From positions 682,001-746,000 of the forward strand of contig NW_027488580.1 in NCBI RefSeq assembly GCF_050948215.1: DNA of 64,000 nucleotides, given 5' to 3'. This document shows positions 22,214 to 34,597 of the stretch, one piece after another. The position numbers were made by a program, and so were the translations under genes. This DNA comes from Halictus rubicundus. Its lineage: Eukaryota; Arthropoda; Insecta; Hymenoptera; Halictidae. Every line of letters starts with the position of its first letter. The first letter of the stretch is position 1. Below the pieces are notes generated by a model that was not told the origin of the DNA, did not search any database, and was given only the letters and a program-made list of their open reading frames with translations.

Positions 22214-23801
22214 CCCTAGCTAGGCGCTCAACGTATTTTTTATATTGGGGGCAGTTAACTGCTCCGGCCACGTGTTCCGCTTTCGTTGCGTGGATGCCCT
22301 CTCTTATACAGAGCACGCAGCATCTCACGGATTCGCAATCATTTATTTTATGGCCGAGCCCCCCGCATCTTCTGCACAGCTCCTGACCATTTAGATCCAT
22401 GGCGCAATTATAGGACATATGTCCGAGTGCGTGACACTTGAAGCACCTAATGATATTTTGAGTTCTCTTTAGTCTACAGTTTGTGTAGCCTGTCCTGATT
22501 TTATTCTCTTGTCCTAATTTCTCAAAATCTTCCGCCGGAAGGGTTATTATGGCCATTTTAGTGCCCCCGTAGCCGAATCTAATTGTTTTAATTTCTACTT
22601 CATTATTGGGTCTCAGAACGACTCGTGCTATTTCGTTTTGCAGTTCTTCCTTCTCGATCGTGGGGTCCAGATCTTTAATTTCGTATATAACCCTTGGTGC
22701 CAGTCTCCTGATACGGCATTCTTCCCCTAGGGTATTTTTTGCGAATTGTTCTAGGACGCCCGCATTCGTTCCCTTCTCCATTTCTATTATGATGTCCCCA
22801 CCCCTGGACTTCCTTACGGTGTGAATTCCGTTCATGTTGTCTCCGGGGTTGGCTTTCAATTGTTTAAATAGATCCGCGAAGGTTCTATTTTCAGTCGTCT
22901 TAATTATTACCGCTTCCGACTTTGGCGGTGGTGGTAGTCTGTTTCTCTTTATCCTTTCTCTTTCTTTTTCTCTTTCTTTCTCCTGGTCCTGCTTCTTCTT
23001 CTCTGCTGCGGCTGTCTCTTCTTTCTTCTTTTTCTTAAGGGCTTTTTTTTCCTCGGCTTTTTTCCTGTTTTCCACAGTTTTCCATTCATTTTCATTTTCA
23101 GTATCCTGAATCGCCTCGCTGTCCCTTTCCGTTGCGTTTTCCTCTGTCTCACTTTCGTGCGACAGAGTTTTTCTTGCTTCTGTTCCGCCTGTCTTACGTG
23201 TAACTCCTACCTTTTCTCTTCTTCTTTCGATTTTATCGCCTAAGGAGCATTGTATTCCCATGTCTCTGTGTAGCAGGCTGTTTCTAAGGCTTTTATTTTC
23301 GATAATTAGTTCTATATTTCTTAATCGAGTTATAGCCACTTCTAATTGCCTGTCCGCTTGGGCTGCATGATTTTTGGTAAAACTTCTTACCTCCTTCAGC
23401 GGATCTAGGCAGTACTCTTTGGCCTCCCTTATGGAGGTCCTTGTCTTTTTAAGTAGTGACGCTAATTCTCCTATGAGTTTCATTACGTCCTCTTCCTCTT
23501 CTTTCTCCTTCTCTTTTTCCATTTCCTTTTCCTTCCTTTTTTCCTCATCTTTGGATTGGTCTAGTTTTGGCGTTGAAGAGTTATTTTGGTCTTCTGTTCT
23601 CTTTTTCTTTAGGGTATTATTTTCTAATAGTATGATATCCGAGAATTGCGATTCAGAATCTGTCTCGTATTTATCATCCCTAATCCTTTTCGCGTTTTCC
23701 TTTCCTTTCTCATTACTTCTTTTAGTTTTCTGGCTGCGTTTAAAAACGCTTCCTTTTTCGGGTGGTAGACATGGCGTAAGCCATTTCTCTTCTTCTTCCA
23801 T
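22197..23801 (-). CDS. LINE ORF1: gag-like RNA-binding protein with three zinc knuckles
   Basis: 534 codons from an ATG at 23801-23799 to TAA at 22199-22197. Residues about 25-290 are very rich in Lys, Glu and Arg with long charged runs, likely helical or coiled. Residues about 295-450 resemble the RRM-like gag core of insect R1/I elements (Thr-Phe-Ala-Asp-Leu-Phe near 307). Three zinc knuckles close the protein: Cys453-x2-Cys-x4-His-x4-Cys466, Cys476-x2-Cys-x4-His-x4-Cys489, and Cys495-x2-Cys498 with His510 and Cys517. The family role is to coat element RNA and carry it to the target. Length fits R1-clade ORF1 proteins. The stop overlaps the start of the ORF2 frame by 17 bases. Confidence 0.9.
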   Translation of the reverse strand: MEEEEKWLTPCLPPEKGSVFKRSQKTKRSNEKGKENAKRIRDDKYETDSESQFSDIILLENNTLKKKRTEDQNNSSTPKLDQSKDEEKRKEKEMEKEKEKEEEEDVMKLIGELASLLKKTRTSIREAKEYCLDPLKEVRSFTKNHAAQADRQLEVAITRLRNIELIIENKSLRNSLLHRDMGIQCSLGDKIERRREKVGVTRKTGGTEARKTLSHESETEENATERDSEAIQDTENENEWKTVENRKKAEEKKALKKKKKEETAAAEKKKQDQEKEREKERERIKRNRLPPPPKSEAVIIKTTENRTFADLFKQLKANPGDNMNGIHTVRKSRGGDIIIEMEKGTNAGVLEQFAKNTLGEECRIRRLAPRVIYEIKDLDPTIEKEELQNEIARVVLRPNNEVEIKTIRFGYGGTKMAIITLPAEDFEKLGQENKIRTGYTNCRLKRTQNIIRCFKCHALGHMSYNCAMDLNGQELCRRCGGLGHKINDCESVRCCVLCIREGIHATKAEHVAGAVNCPQYKKYVERLARGDNNN

Positions 23802-24854
23802 TCTTATCTCTTTCTCTCCTTCTGTCTCTATCGTGCTGTGTACTCTGTTTATTTCGAATATATGGATTCAGTTACGGTTATTTTAAATGTGTGCTGGGGG
23901 GGTCAAAGACCCCGTCTTCGTGTTTGGATTATGCTAGTGTGTGTGTTTGCTTGGAGGCGGTGGCGGTTGCTGTGTCCTCGTCTTGTTTTTATATAGTTCG
24001 TCTTGCTTTGTTTCTCTCCTTGGAGTTCGCTTGGGGTCGGTCAGTAGCCTACTGTTCCCACTTGACCCCTAAATACTCCTCGTCCTCGATAATACTTGTA
24101 TACTAATTTTCATAACAATCCGGCTATTTTTTATTGTTTTTGACTCTATATATTCTTAGTCTATGGCTTTATACAGGGTGCCCTATATATTCCTACCTCT
24201 CTCTCTATTTTTATCTCTCTCTAAGCCTTTCTCACTAACTTTCTTTCCTTTTCTTTCTCTATCTCTACTCCTACCTGGCAAATCGACCGACCCCTTTGGT
24301 GTGGTTCCTTTGCTTCTGGATGTTCGCTTGCTCTCTCTCTTTCTTTTTCAGGTGTGCAGAGATTCACTTCTTTTTCGCTATTTAGTCCTCAGGTTTGTTA
24401 ATTACACCCACTTGTTGTTAATCGCGTCACTATTTCCGGTATTAACTAACCGGTAAAATGTTTTTTCGTGCGCGTGATAGTTCCTTCGCGGGTTTATTGT
24501 TAACACTCGGTATTCCGCGCGGTTTGTGACATTTTAACTAATCTTAACTAAATTCAATTAATTAATTAATTAATTAGCCAATTTGTTCTAATTAAATTCA
24601 GTTCAAAATTCCGTTCTCCCGCGCGTATTTCACAAGATTCGTCCCTTTTCAGGGTTTTAATTGAACGCGGCACTGCGTTACGCGTACCGAATTGCCCGTT
24701 TTATTGTATTTTTTTGCCAAAATCTCAAAAATTCTACTAGAAAACGTCCGTTTCGATTACTAAAACTCTAGCTTCGACTCATTCGAGCACTACCTGGACG
24801 GAGCGTAAGTAAATAAACACGTCCGCTCGCGACGGCTGCCAGTCTCGAACTTCC
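23802..24854 (-). other. LINE 5' UTR / promoter region
   Basis: About 1.05 kb lies between the ORF1 start and the satellite. No protein family is recognised in either strand; the + strand open frames at 23891 and 24163 are short and pyrimidine-driven. It includes an (AATT)n stretch at about 24555-24578 and a C-run against G-run near 23895. LINE promoters lie inside the transcribed 5' region, so it is expected to hold the promoter, but no specific element is identified. The element's 5' end reads GGAAGTTCGAGACTGGCAGC on the minus strand. Confidence 0.6.
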
Positions 24855-27800
24855 ATACTCTACCCTATCCTATCCTCTATCGTATCCTATCCTCTATCCT
24901 ATCCAATCCCCTATCCTATCCTCTATCCTGTCCTATCATGAATCCTCTCCTATCCTCTATCCTATCCTATCCTGTATCCTATCCTATCCTCTATCCGATC
25001 CTATCCTCTATACTATCCTATCCTCTATACTACCCAATCCCCTATCCTATCCTCTATCCGATCCTATCCTCTATCCTATCCTATCCTCTATCCTATAATA
25101 TCCTCCATCCTATCCTCTACCCTATCCTATCCTCTATCCTATCCTCTCCTCTATACTACCCAATCCCCTATCCTATCCTCTATCCTATCCTATTCTCTAC
25201 CCTATCCTATCCTCATGTCCTATCGTATCATGTCCTCTATCCTATCCAATCCCCTAGCCTATCCTCTATTCTGTCCTATCCTCTATCCTATACTATTCTC
25301 TATCCTATCCTCTACCCTATCCTATCCTCTATCCTATCCTCTCCTCTATACTACCCAATCCCCTATCCTATCCTCTATCCTATCCTATCGTCTATCCTAT
25401 ACTATCCTCTATCGTATCCTATCCTCTATCCTATCCTACCCTCTATTCTATCCAATCCCCTATCCTATCATCTATCCGAACCTATCCTCTATCCTATCCT
25501 ATCCTCTATCCTATAATATCAGCTATCCTATACTATTCTCTATCCTATCCTATCCTCTATCCTATCCTACCCTCTATTCTATCCAATCCCCTATCCTATC
25601 ATCTATCCGAACCTATCCTCTATCCTATCCTATCCTCTATCCTATAATATCAGCTATCCTATACTATTCTCTATCCTATACTATTCTCTATCCTATCCTA
25701 TCCTCTATCTTATACTATCCTCTATCGTATCTTATCCTCTATCCTATCCTATCCTCTATTCTATACAATCCCCTATAATATCATCTATCCGAAACTATCC
25801 TCTATCCTATAATATCTTCTATTCTATACTATTCTCTATCCTATCCTATCCTCTATCCTATACTATCCTCTATCGTATCCTATCCTCTATCCTATTCAAT
25901 CCTCTATCCTATCCTCTATCGTATCCTATCCTCTATCCGATCCTATCCTCTATCCTATCCTATCCTCCATCCTATCCTATTCTCTATCCTATCCTCTACC
26001 CTATCCTATCCTCTATCCTATAATATCATTTATCCTATACTATCCTCTATCCTATCCTATCCTCTATCCTATCCTATCCTCTATCCTATCCTATCCTCTA
26101 TCCTATCCTATCCCCTATCCTGTCCTCTATCCGATCCTATCCTCTATCCTATTCTATTCTCTATCCTATCCTCTACCCTATCCTATCCTCTATCCGATCC
26201 TATCCTCTATCCTATCCTATTCTCTATCCTATCCTCTACCCTATCCTATCCTCTATCCTATAATATCATCTATCCTATACTATTCTCTATCCTATCCTAT
26301 CCTCTATCCTATCCTATCCTCTATCCTATCCAATCCTCTATCCTATCCTATTCTGTATCCTACACTCTACCCTATCCTATCCTCTATCGTATCCTATCCT
26401 CTATCCGAACCTATCCTCTATCCTATCCTATCCTCTATCCTATCCTATTCTCTATCCTATCCTATCCTCTATCCTATCCTATTCTCTATCCTATCCTATC
26501 CTCTATCCTATCCTATTCTCTATCCTATCCGCTACCCTATCCTATCCTCTATCCTATCCTATCCTCTATCCTATCCTATTCTCTATCCTATCCTCTACCC
26601 TATCCTATCCTCTATCCTATAATATCATCTATCCTATACTATTCTCTATCCTATCCTATCCTCTATCCTATCCTATCCTCTGTCCTATCCTATCCTCTAT
26701 CCTATCCTATCCTCTATCCTATCCTATCCCCTATCCTGTCCTCTATCCGATCCTATCCTCTATCCTATTCTATTCTCTATCCTATCCTCTACCCTACCCT
26801 ATCCTCTATCCGATCCTATCCTCTATCCTATCCTATTCTCTATCCTATCCTCTACCCTATCCTATCCTCTATCCTATAATATCATCTATCCTATACTATT
26901 CTCTATCCTATCCTATCCTCTATCCTGTCCTATCCTCTATCCTATCCAATCCTCTATCCTATCCTATTCTGTATCCTACACTCTACCCTATCCTATCCTC
27001 TATCGTATCCTATCCTCTATCCGAACCTATCCTCTATCCTATCCTATCCTCTATCCTATCCTATTCTCTATCCTATCCTATCCTCTATCGTATCCTATCC
27101 TCTATCCGATCCTATCCTCTATACTATCCTATCCTCTACCCTATCCTATCCTCTATCCTATCCTATCCTCTATCCTATCCTATCCTCTACCCTATCCTAT
27201 CCTCTATCCTATCCTATCCTGTATCCTATCCCATTCTCTATCCTATCCTCTACCCTATTCTATCCTCCATCCTATACTATCATCTATCCTATCATATTCT
27301 CTATCCTGTCCTCTATCGTCTGCTCTATCCTATCCTATCCACTATCCTATCCTATCCTCAAACCTATCCTATCCTCTATCCTATCCAATCACCTATCCTA
27401 TCCTCTATACGATCCTATCCTCTATGCTATCTTATCCTCTATCCGATCATATCCGTTATCCTATCCTCTCCTCTACCCTATCCTATCCTCTATCCTATCC
27501 AATCACCTATCCTATCCTCTATCCGATCCTATCCTCTATCCGATCCTATCCTCTATCCTATACTCTACCCTATCCTATCCTCTATCCTATCCTATAATCT
27601 ATCCTATCCTATCCTCTACCCTATCCTATCCTCTATCCTATCCTATCCTCTATCCTATCCTATCCCCTATCCTGTCCTCTATCAGATCCTATCCTCTATC
27701 CTATTCTATTCTCTATCCTATCCTCTACCCTATCCTATCCTCTATCCGATCCTATCCTCTATCCTATCCTATTCTCTATCCTATCCTCTAGCCTATCCTA

Positions 27801-30800
27801 TCCTCTATCCTATAATATCATCTATCCTATACTATTCTCTATCCTATCCTATACTCTATCCTATCCTATCCTCTATCCTATCCAATCCTCTATCCTATCC
27901 TCTATCCTATCCTATTCTGTATCCTACACTCTACCCTATCCTATCCTCTATCGTATCCTATCCTCTATCCGAACCTATCCTCTATCCTATCCTATCCTCT
28001 ATCCTATCCTATTCTCTATCCTATCCTATCCTCTATCCTATCCTATTCTCTATCCTATCCTGTCCTCTATCCTATCCTATTCTCTATCCTATCCGCTACC
28101 CTATCCTATCCTCTATCCTATCCTATCCTCTATCCTATCCAATCCTCTATCCTATCCTCTATCGTATCCTATCCTCTATCCGATCCTATACTCTATACTA
28201 TCCTATCCTCTACCCTATCCTATCCTCTATCCTATCCTATCCTCTATCCTATCCTATCCTCTACCCTATCCTATCCTCTATCCTATCCTATCCTCTATCC
28301 TATCCTATCCTGTATCCTATCCTATTCTCTATCCTATCCTCTACCCTATCCTATCCTCCATCCTATACTATCATCTATCCTATCATATTCTCTATCCTGT
28401 CCAATCACCTATCCTATCCTCTATACGATCCTATCCTCTATCCGATCCTATCCTCTATCCTATACTCTACCCTATCCTATCCTCTATCCTATCCTATAAT
28501 CTATCCTATCCTATCCTCTACCCTATCCTATCCTCTATCATATCCTATCCTCTATCCTATCCAATCCCCTATCCTAACCTCTATCCTGTCCTATCCTCTA
28601 TCGTATACTATTCTCTATCCTATCCTCTACTATATCCTATCCTCTATCCTATCCTCTCCTCTATACTACCCAATAACCTATCCTATCCTCTATCCGATCC
28701 TATCCTCTATCCGATCCTATCCTCTATCCTATCCTATTCTGTACCCTATACTGTACACTATCCTATCCTCTATCGTATCCTATCCTGTATCCTATCCAAT
28801 CCTCGATCCTATCCTCTATCCTATCCTCTATCGTATCCTATCCTCTAAACGATCCTATCCTCTATACGATCCTATCCTCTATGCTATCTTATCCTCTATC
28901 CGATCATATCCGTTATCCTATCCTCTCCTCTACCCTATCCTATCCTCTATCCTATCCAATCACCTATCCTATCCTCTATCCGATCCTATCCTCTATCCGA
29001 TCCTATCCTCTATCCTATACTCTACCCTATCCTATCCTCTATCCTATCCTATAATCTATCCTATCCTATCCTCTACCCTATCCTATCCTCTATCATATCC
29101 TATCCTCTATCCTATCCAATCCCCTACCCTAACCTCTATCCTGTCCTATCCTCTATCGTATACTATTCTCTATCCTATCCTCTACTATATCCTATCCTCT
29201 ATCCTATCCTCTCCTCTATACTACCCAATCCTCTATCCTATCCTCTATACGATCCTATCCTCTATGCTATCTTATCCTCTATCCGATCCTCTTCTGTATA
29301 ATATACTCTATCCTATCCTATCCTCTACCCTATCCTATCCTCTATCATATCCTATCCTCTATCCTATCCAATCCCCTATCCTAACCTCTATCCTGTCCTA
29401 TCCTCTATCCTATCCTCTACTATATCCTATCCTCTATCCTATCCTCTCCTCTATACTACCCAATCCCCTATCCTAACCTCTATCCTGTCCTATCCTCTAT
29501 CGTATACTATTCTCTATCCTATCCTCTACTATATCCTATCCTCTATCCTATCCTCTCCTCTATACTACCCAATAACCTATCCTATCCTCTATCCGATCCT
29601 ATCCTCTATCCGATCCTATCCTCTATCCTATACTCTACCCTATCCTATCCTCTATCCTATCCTATAATCTATCCTATCCTATCCTCTACCCTATCCTATC
29701 CTCTATCATATCCTATCCTCTATCCTATCCAATCCCCTATCCTAACCTCTATCCTGTCCTATCCTCTATCGTATACTATTCTCTATCCTATCCTCTACTA
29801 TATCCTATCCTCTATCCTATCCTCTCCTCTATACTACCCAATCCCCTATCCTATCCTCTATACGATCCTATCCTCTATGCTATCTTATCCTCTATCCGAT
29901 CCTATCCTCTATCCTATCCTATCCTCTATCCTATCCTCTATCCGATCCTATCCTCTATACCATCCTATCCTCTACCCTATCCTATCCTCTATCCTATCCT
30001 ATTCTGTATCCTATACTCTACACTATCCTATCCTCTATCGTATCCTATCCTCTATCCTATCCAATCCTCGATCCTATCCTCTATCCTATCCTCTATCGTA
30101 TCCTATCCTCTAAACGATCCTATCCTCTATACTATCCTATCCTCTATGCTATCTTATCCTCTATCCGATCCTATCCTCTATCCTATCCTATCCTCTATCC
30201 AATCCTCTTCTGTATAATATACTCTACCCTATCCTATCCTCTATCCGATCCTATCCTATTCTGTATCCTATCCTCTATCCTATCCTATCCTCTATCCTAT
30301 CCAATCCCCTATCCTATCCTCTATCCTATCCTATCCTCTATTCTATCCAATCCCCTATCCTATCATCTATCCGAGCCTATCCTCTATCCTATCCTATCCT
30401 CTATCCTATAATATCATCTATCCTATCCTATCCACTATCCTATCCGATCCTCAATCCTATCCTATCATGAATCCTCTCCTATCCTGTATCCTATCCTATC
30501 CTCTATCCTATAATATCCTCTATCCTATCCTATCCTCTATCCTATCCTATTCTGTATCCTATACTCTACCCTATCCTATCCTCTATCCTATCCTATCCTC
30601 TATCGTATCCTATCCTCTATCCTATCCTATCCTCTATCCTATCCAATCCCCTATCCTATCCTCTATCCTATACTATTCTCTATCCTATCCTCTACCCTAT
30701 CCTATCCTCTATCCTATCCTCTTCTCTATATTACCCAATCCCCTATCCTATCCTCTATCCGATCCTATCCTCTATCCTATCCTATCCTCTATCCTATAAT

Positions 30801-33539
30801 ATCATCTATCCTATACTATTCTCTATCCTATCCTATCCTCTATCCTATACTATCCTCTATCGTATCCTATCCTCTATACTATCCTCTCCTCTATACTACC
30901 CAATCCCCTATCCTATCCTCTATCCGATCCTATCCTCTATCCTATCCTATCCTCTATCCTATAATATCCTCCATCCTATAATATCATCTATCCTATACTA
31001 TTCTCTATCCTATCCTATCGTCTATCCAATACTATCCTCTATCGTATCCTATCCTCTATCCTATCCTACCCTCTATTCTATCCAATCCCCTATCCTATCA
31101 TCTATCCGAACCTATCCTCTATCCTATCCTATCCTCTATCCTATAATATCAGCTATCCTATACTATTCTCTATCCTATCCTATCCTCTATCCTATAATAT
31201 CTTCTATTGTATACTATTCTCTATCCTATCCTATCCTCTATCCTATACTATCCTCTATCGTATCCTATCCTCTATCCTATCCAATCCTCTATCCTATCCT
31301 CTATCGTATCCTATCCTCTATCCGATCCTATCCTCTATCCTATCCTATCCTCCATCCTATCCTATTCTCTATCCTATCCTCTACCCTATCCTAGTCCTCT
31401 ATCCTATAATATCATTTATCCTATACTATCCTCTATCCTATCCTATCCTCTATCCTATACTATCCTCTATCGTATCCTATCCTCTATCCGATCCTATCCT
31501 CTATCCTATCCTATCCTCTATCCTATCCTCTACCCTATCCTATCCTCTATCCTATAATATCATTTATCCTATACTATCCTCTATCCTATCCTACCCTCTA
31601 TCCTATACTATCCTCTATCGTATCCTATCCTCTATCCGAGCCTATCCTCTATCCTATCCTATCCTCTATCCTATCCTATTCTGTATCCTATACTCTACCC
31701 TATCCTATCCTCTATCCGAACCTATCCTCTATCCTATCCTATCCTCTATGCTATCCAATCCTCTATCCTGTCCTATCCTATCCGCTACCCTATCCTATCC
31801 TCTGTCCTATCCTATCCTCTATCCTATCCTATCCTCTATCCTATCCTATCCCCTATCCTGTCCTCTATCAGATCCTATCCTCTATCCTATTCTATTCTCT
31901 ATCCTATCCTCTACCCTATCCTATCCTCTATCCGATCCTATCCTCTATCCTATCCTATTCTCTATCCTATCCTCTAGCCTATCCTATCCTCTATCCTATA
32001 ATATCATCTATCCTATACTATTCTCTATCCTATCCTATCCTCTATCCTATCCTATCCTCTATCCTATCCAATCCTCTATCCTATCCTCTATCCTATCCTA
32101 TTCTGTATCCTACACTCTACCCTATCCTATCCTCTATCGTATCCTATCCTCTATCCGAACCTATCCTCTATCCTATCCTATCCTCTATCCTATCCTATTC
32201 TCTATCCTATCCTATCCTATCCTCTATCCTATCCTATTCTCTATCCTATCCTATCCTCTATCCTATCCTATTCTCTATCCTATCCGCTACCCTATCCTAT
32301 CCTCTATCCTATCCTATCCTCTATCCTATCCAATCCTCTATCCTATCCTCTATCGTATCCTATCCTCTATCCGATCCTATCCTCTATACTATCCTATCCT
32401 CTACCCTATCCTATCCTCTATCCTATCCTATCCTCTATCCTATCCTATCCTCTACCCTATCCTATCCTCTATCCTATCCTATCCTCTATCCTATCCTATC
32501 CTGTATCCTATCCTATTCTCTATCCTATCCTCTACCCTATCCTATCCTCCATCCTATACTATCATCTATCCTATCATATTCTCTATCCTGTCCAATCACC
32601 TATCCTATCCTCTATACGATCCTATCCTCTATCCGATCCTATCCTCTATCCTATACTCTACCCTATCCTATCCTCTATCCTATCCTATAATCTATCCTAT
32701 CCTATCCTCTACCCTATCCTATCCTCTATCATATCCTATCCTCTATCCTATCCAATCCCCTATCCTAACCTCTATCCTGTCCTATCCTCTATCGTATACT
32801 ATTCTCTATCCTATCCTCTACTATATCCTTTCCTCTATCCTATCCTCTCCTCTATACTACCCAATCCCCAATCCTATCCTCTATACGATCCTATCCTCTA
32901 TGCTATCTTATCCTCTATCCGATCCTCTTCTGTATAATATACTCTATCCTATCCTATCCTCTACCCTATCCTATCCTCTATCATATCCTATCCTCTATCC
33001 TATCCATCCCCTATCCTAACCTCTATCCTGTCCTATCCTCTATCGTATACTATTCTCTATCCTATCCTCTACTATATCCTATCCTCTATCCTATCCTCTC
33101 CTCTATACTACCCAATCCCCTATCCTAACCTCTATCCTGTCCTATCCTCTATCGTATACTATTCTCTATCCTATCCTCTACTATATCCTATCCTCTATCC
33201 TATCCTCTCCTCTATACTACCCAATAACCTATCCTATCCTCTATCCGATCCTATCCTCTATCCGATCCTATCCTCTATCCTATCCTATTCTGTACCCTAT
33301 ACTGTACACTATCCTATCCTCTATCGTATCCTATCCTGTATCCTATCCAATCCTCGATCCTATCCTCTATCCTATCCTCTATCGTATCCTATCCTCTAAA
33401 CGATCCTATCCTCTATACTATCCTATCCTCTATGCTATCTTATCCTCTATCCGATCCTATCCTATTCTCTATCCTATCCTCTATCCTATCCTATCCTCTA
33501 TCCTATCCAATCCCCTATCCTATCCTCTATCCTATCCTA

Positions 33540-34597
33540 TCCTCTATTCTATCCAATCCCCTATCCCATCATCTATCCGAGCCTATCCTCTATCCTATCC
33601 TATCCTCTATCCTATAATATCATCTATCCTATCCTATCCACTATCCTATCCGATCCTCAATCCTATCCTATCATGAATCCTCTCCTATCCTCTATCCTAT
33701 CCTATCCTGTATCCTATCCTATCCTCTATCCTATCCTATCCTCTATCCTATCCTATCCTCTATCCTATCCAATCCCCTATCCTGTCCTCTATCCGATCCT
33801 ATCCTCTATCCTATTCTATTCTCTATCCTATCCTCTACCCTATCCTATCCTCTATCCAATCATCTTCTGTATAATATACTCTACCCTATCCTATCCTCTA
33901 TCCGAACCTATCCTCTATCCTATCCTATCCTCTATCCTATCCTATTCTCTATCCTATCCTATCCTCTATCCTATCCTATTCTCTATCCTATCCTATCCTC
34001 TATCCTATCCTATTCTCTATCCTATCCGCTACCCTATCCTATCCTCTATCCTATCCTATCCTCTATCCTATCCAATCCTCTATCCTATCCTCTATCGTAT
34101 CCTATCCTCTATCCGATCCTATCCTCTATACTATCCTATCCTCTATCCTATCCTATCCTCTATCCTATCCTATCCTCTACCCTATCCTATCCTCTATCCT
34201 ATCCTATCCTCTATCCTATCCTATCGTGTATCCTATCCTATTCTCTATCCTATCCTCTACCCTATCCTATCCTCCATCCTATACTATCATCTATCCTATC
34301 ATATTCTCTATCCTGTCCTCTATCGTCTGCTCTATCCTATCCTATCCACTATCCTATCCTATCCTCAAACCTATCCTATCCTCTATCCTATCCAATCACC
34401 TATCCTATCCTCTATACGATCCTATCCTCTATCCGATCCTATCCTCTATCCTATACTCTACCCTATCCTATCCTCTATCCTATCCTATAATCTATCCTAT
34501 CCTATCCTCTACCCTATCCTATCCTCTATCATATCCTATCCTCTATCCTATCCAATCCCCTATCCTAACCTCTATCCTGTCCTATCCTCTATCGTAT
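33540..34597. repeat. Higher-order block, matched at 36290-37347 (offset 2750)
   Basis: The variant order agrees over about 1.06 kb at a constant offset of 2750, with only scattered substitutions such as CCCATCATC against CCTATCATC. The copies part at ATCGTATCCAATCC (34.60 kb) against ATCGTATACTATTC (37.35 kb). Limits are by eye. Confidence 0.7.

Larger units (their letters stand above)
18787..24854 (-). mobile_element. R1-clade-like non-LTR retrotransposon (LINE), apparently full length, about 6.07 kb
   Basis: On the minus strand the order is 5' UTR (24854-23802), ORF1 (23801-22197), ORF2 (22213-18941) and 3' UTR (18940-18787). Satellite lies on both sides. ORF1 has three CCHC knuckles. ORF2 has an apurinic-type endonuclease, reverse transcriptase and a Cys/His domain after the RT, the plan of the R1/I group. 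Both frames are free of internal stops, so the copy is young or still functional. No poly(A) tail is visible at the 3' junction, and no target-site duplication is recognisable. Exact ends are set by where satellite stops and unique sequence starts (within about 5 bp). Family membership below clade level cannot be decided by eye. Confidence 0.87.

Noticed and set aside
19068..23886. + strand open frames opposite the LINE (for example 19383-19730, 20706-21014, 23374-23886)
   Set aside because: They are antisense shadows of ORF1 and ORF2. Their Ser/Phe/Leu-rich content mirrors the Lys/Glu-rich minus-strand genes.
23802..24854. Host gene or promoter upstream of the LINE
   Set aside because: The segment runs without a break from ORF1 to the satellite and fits a LINE 5' UTR. 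No recognisable exon or RNA gene is seen.
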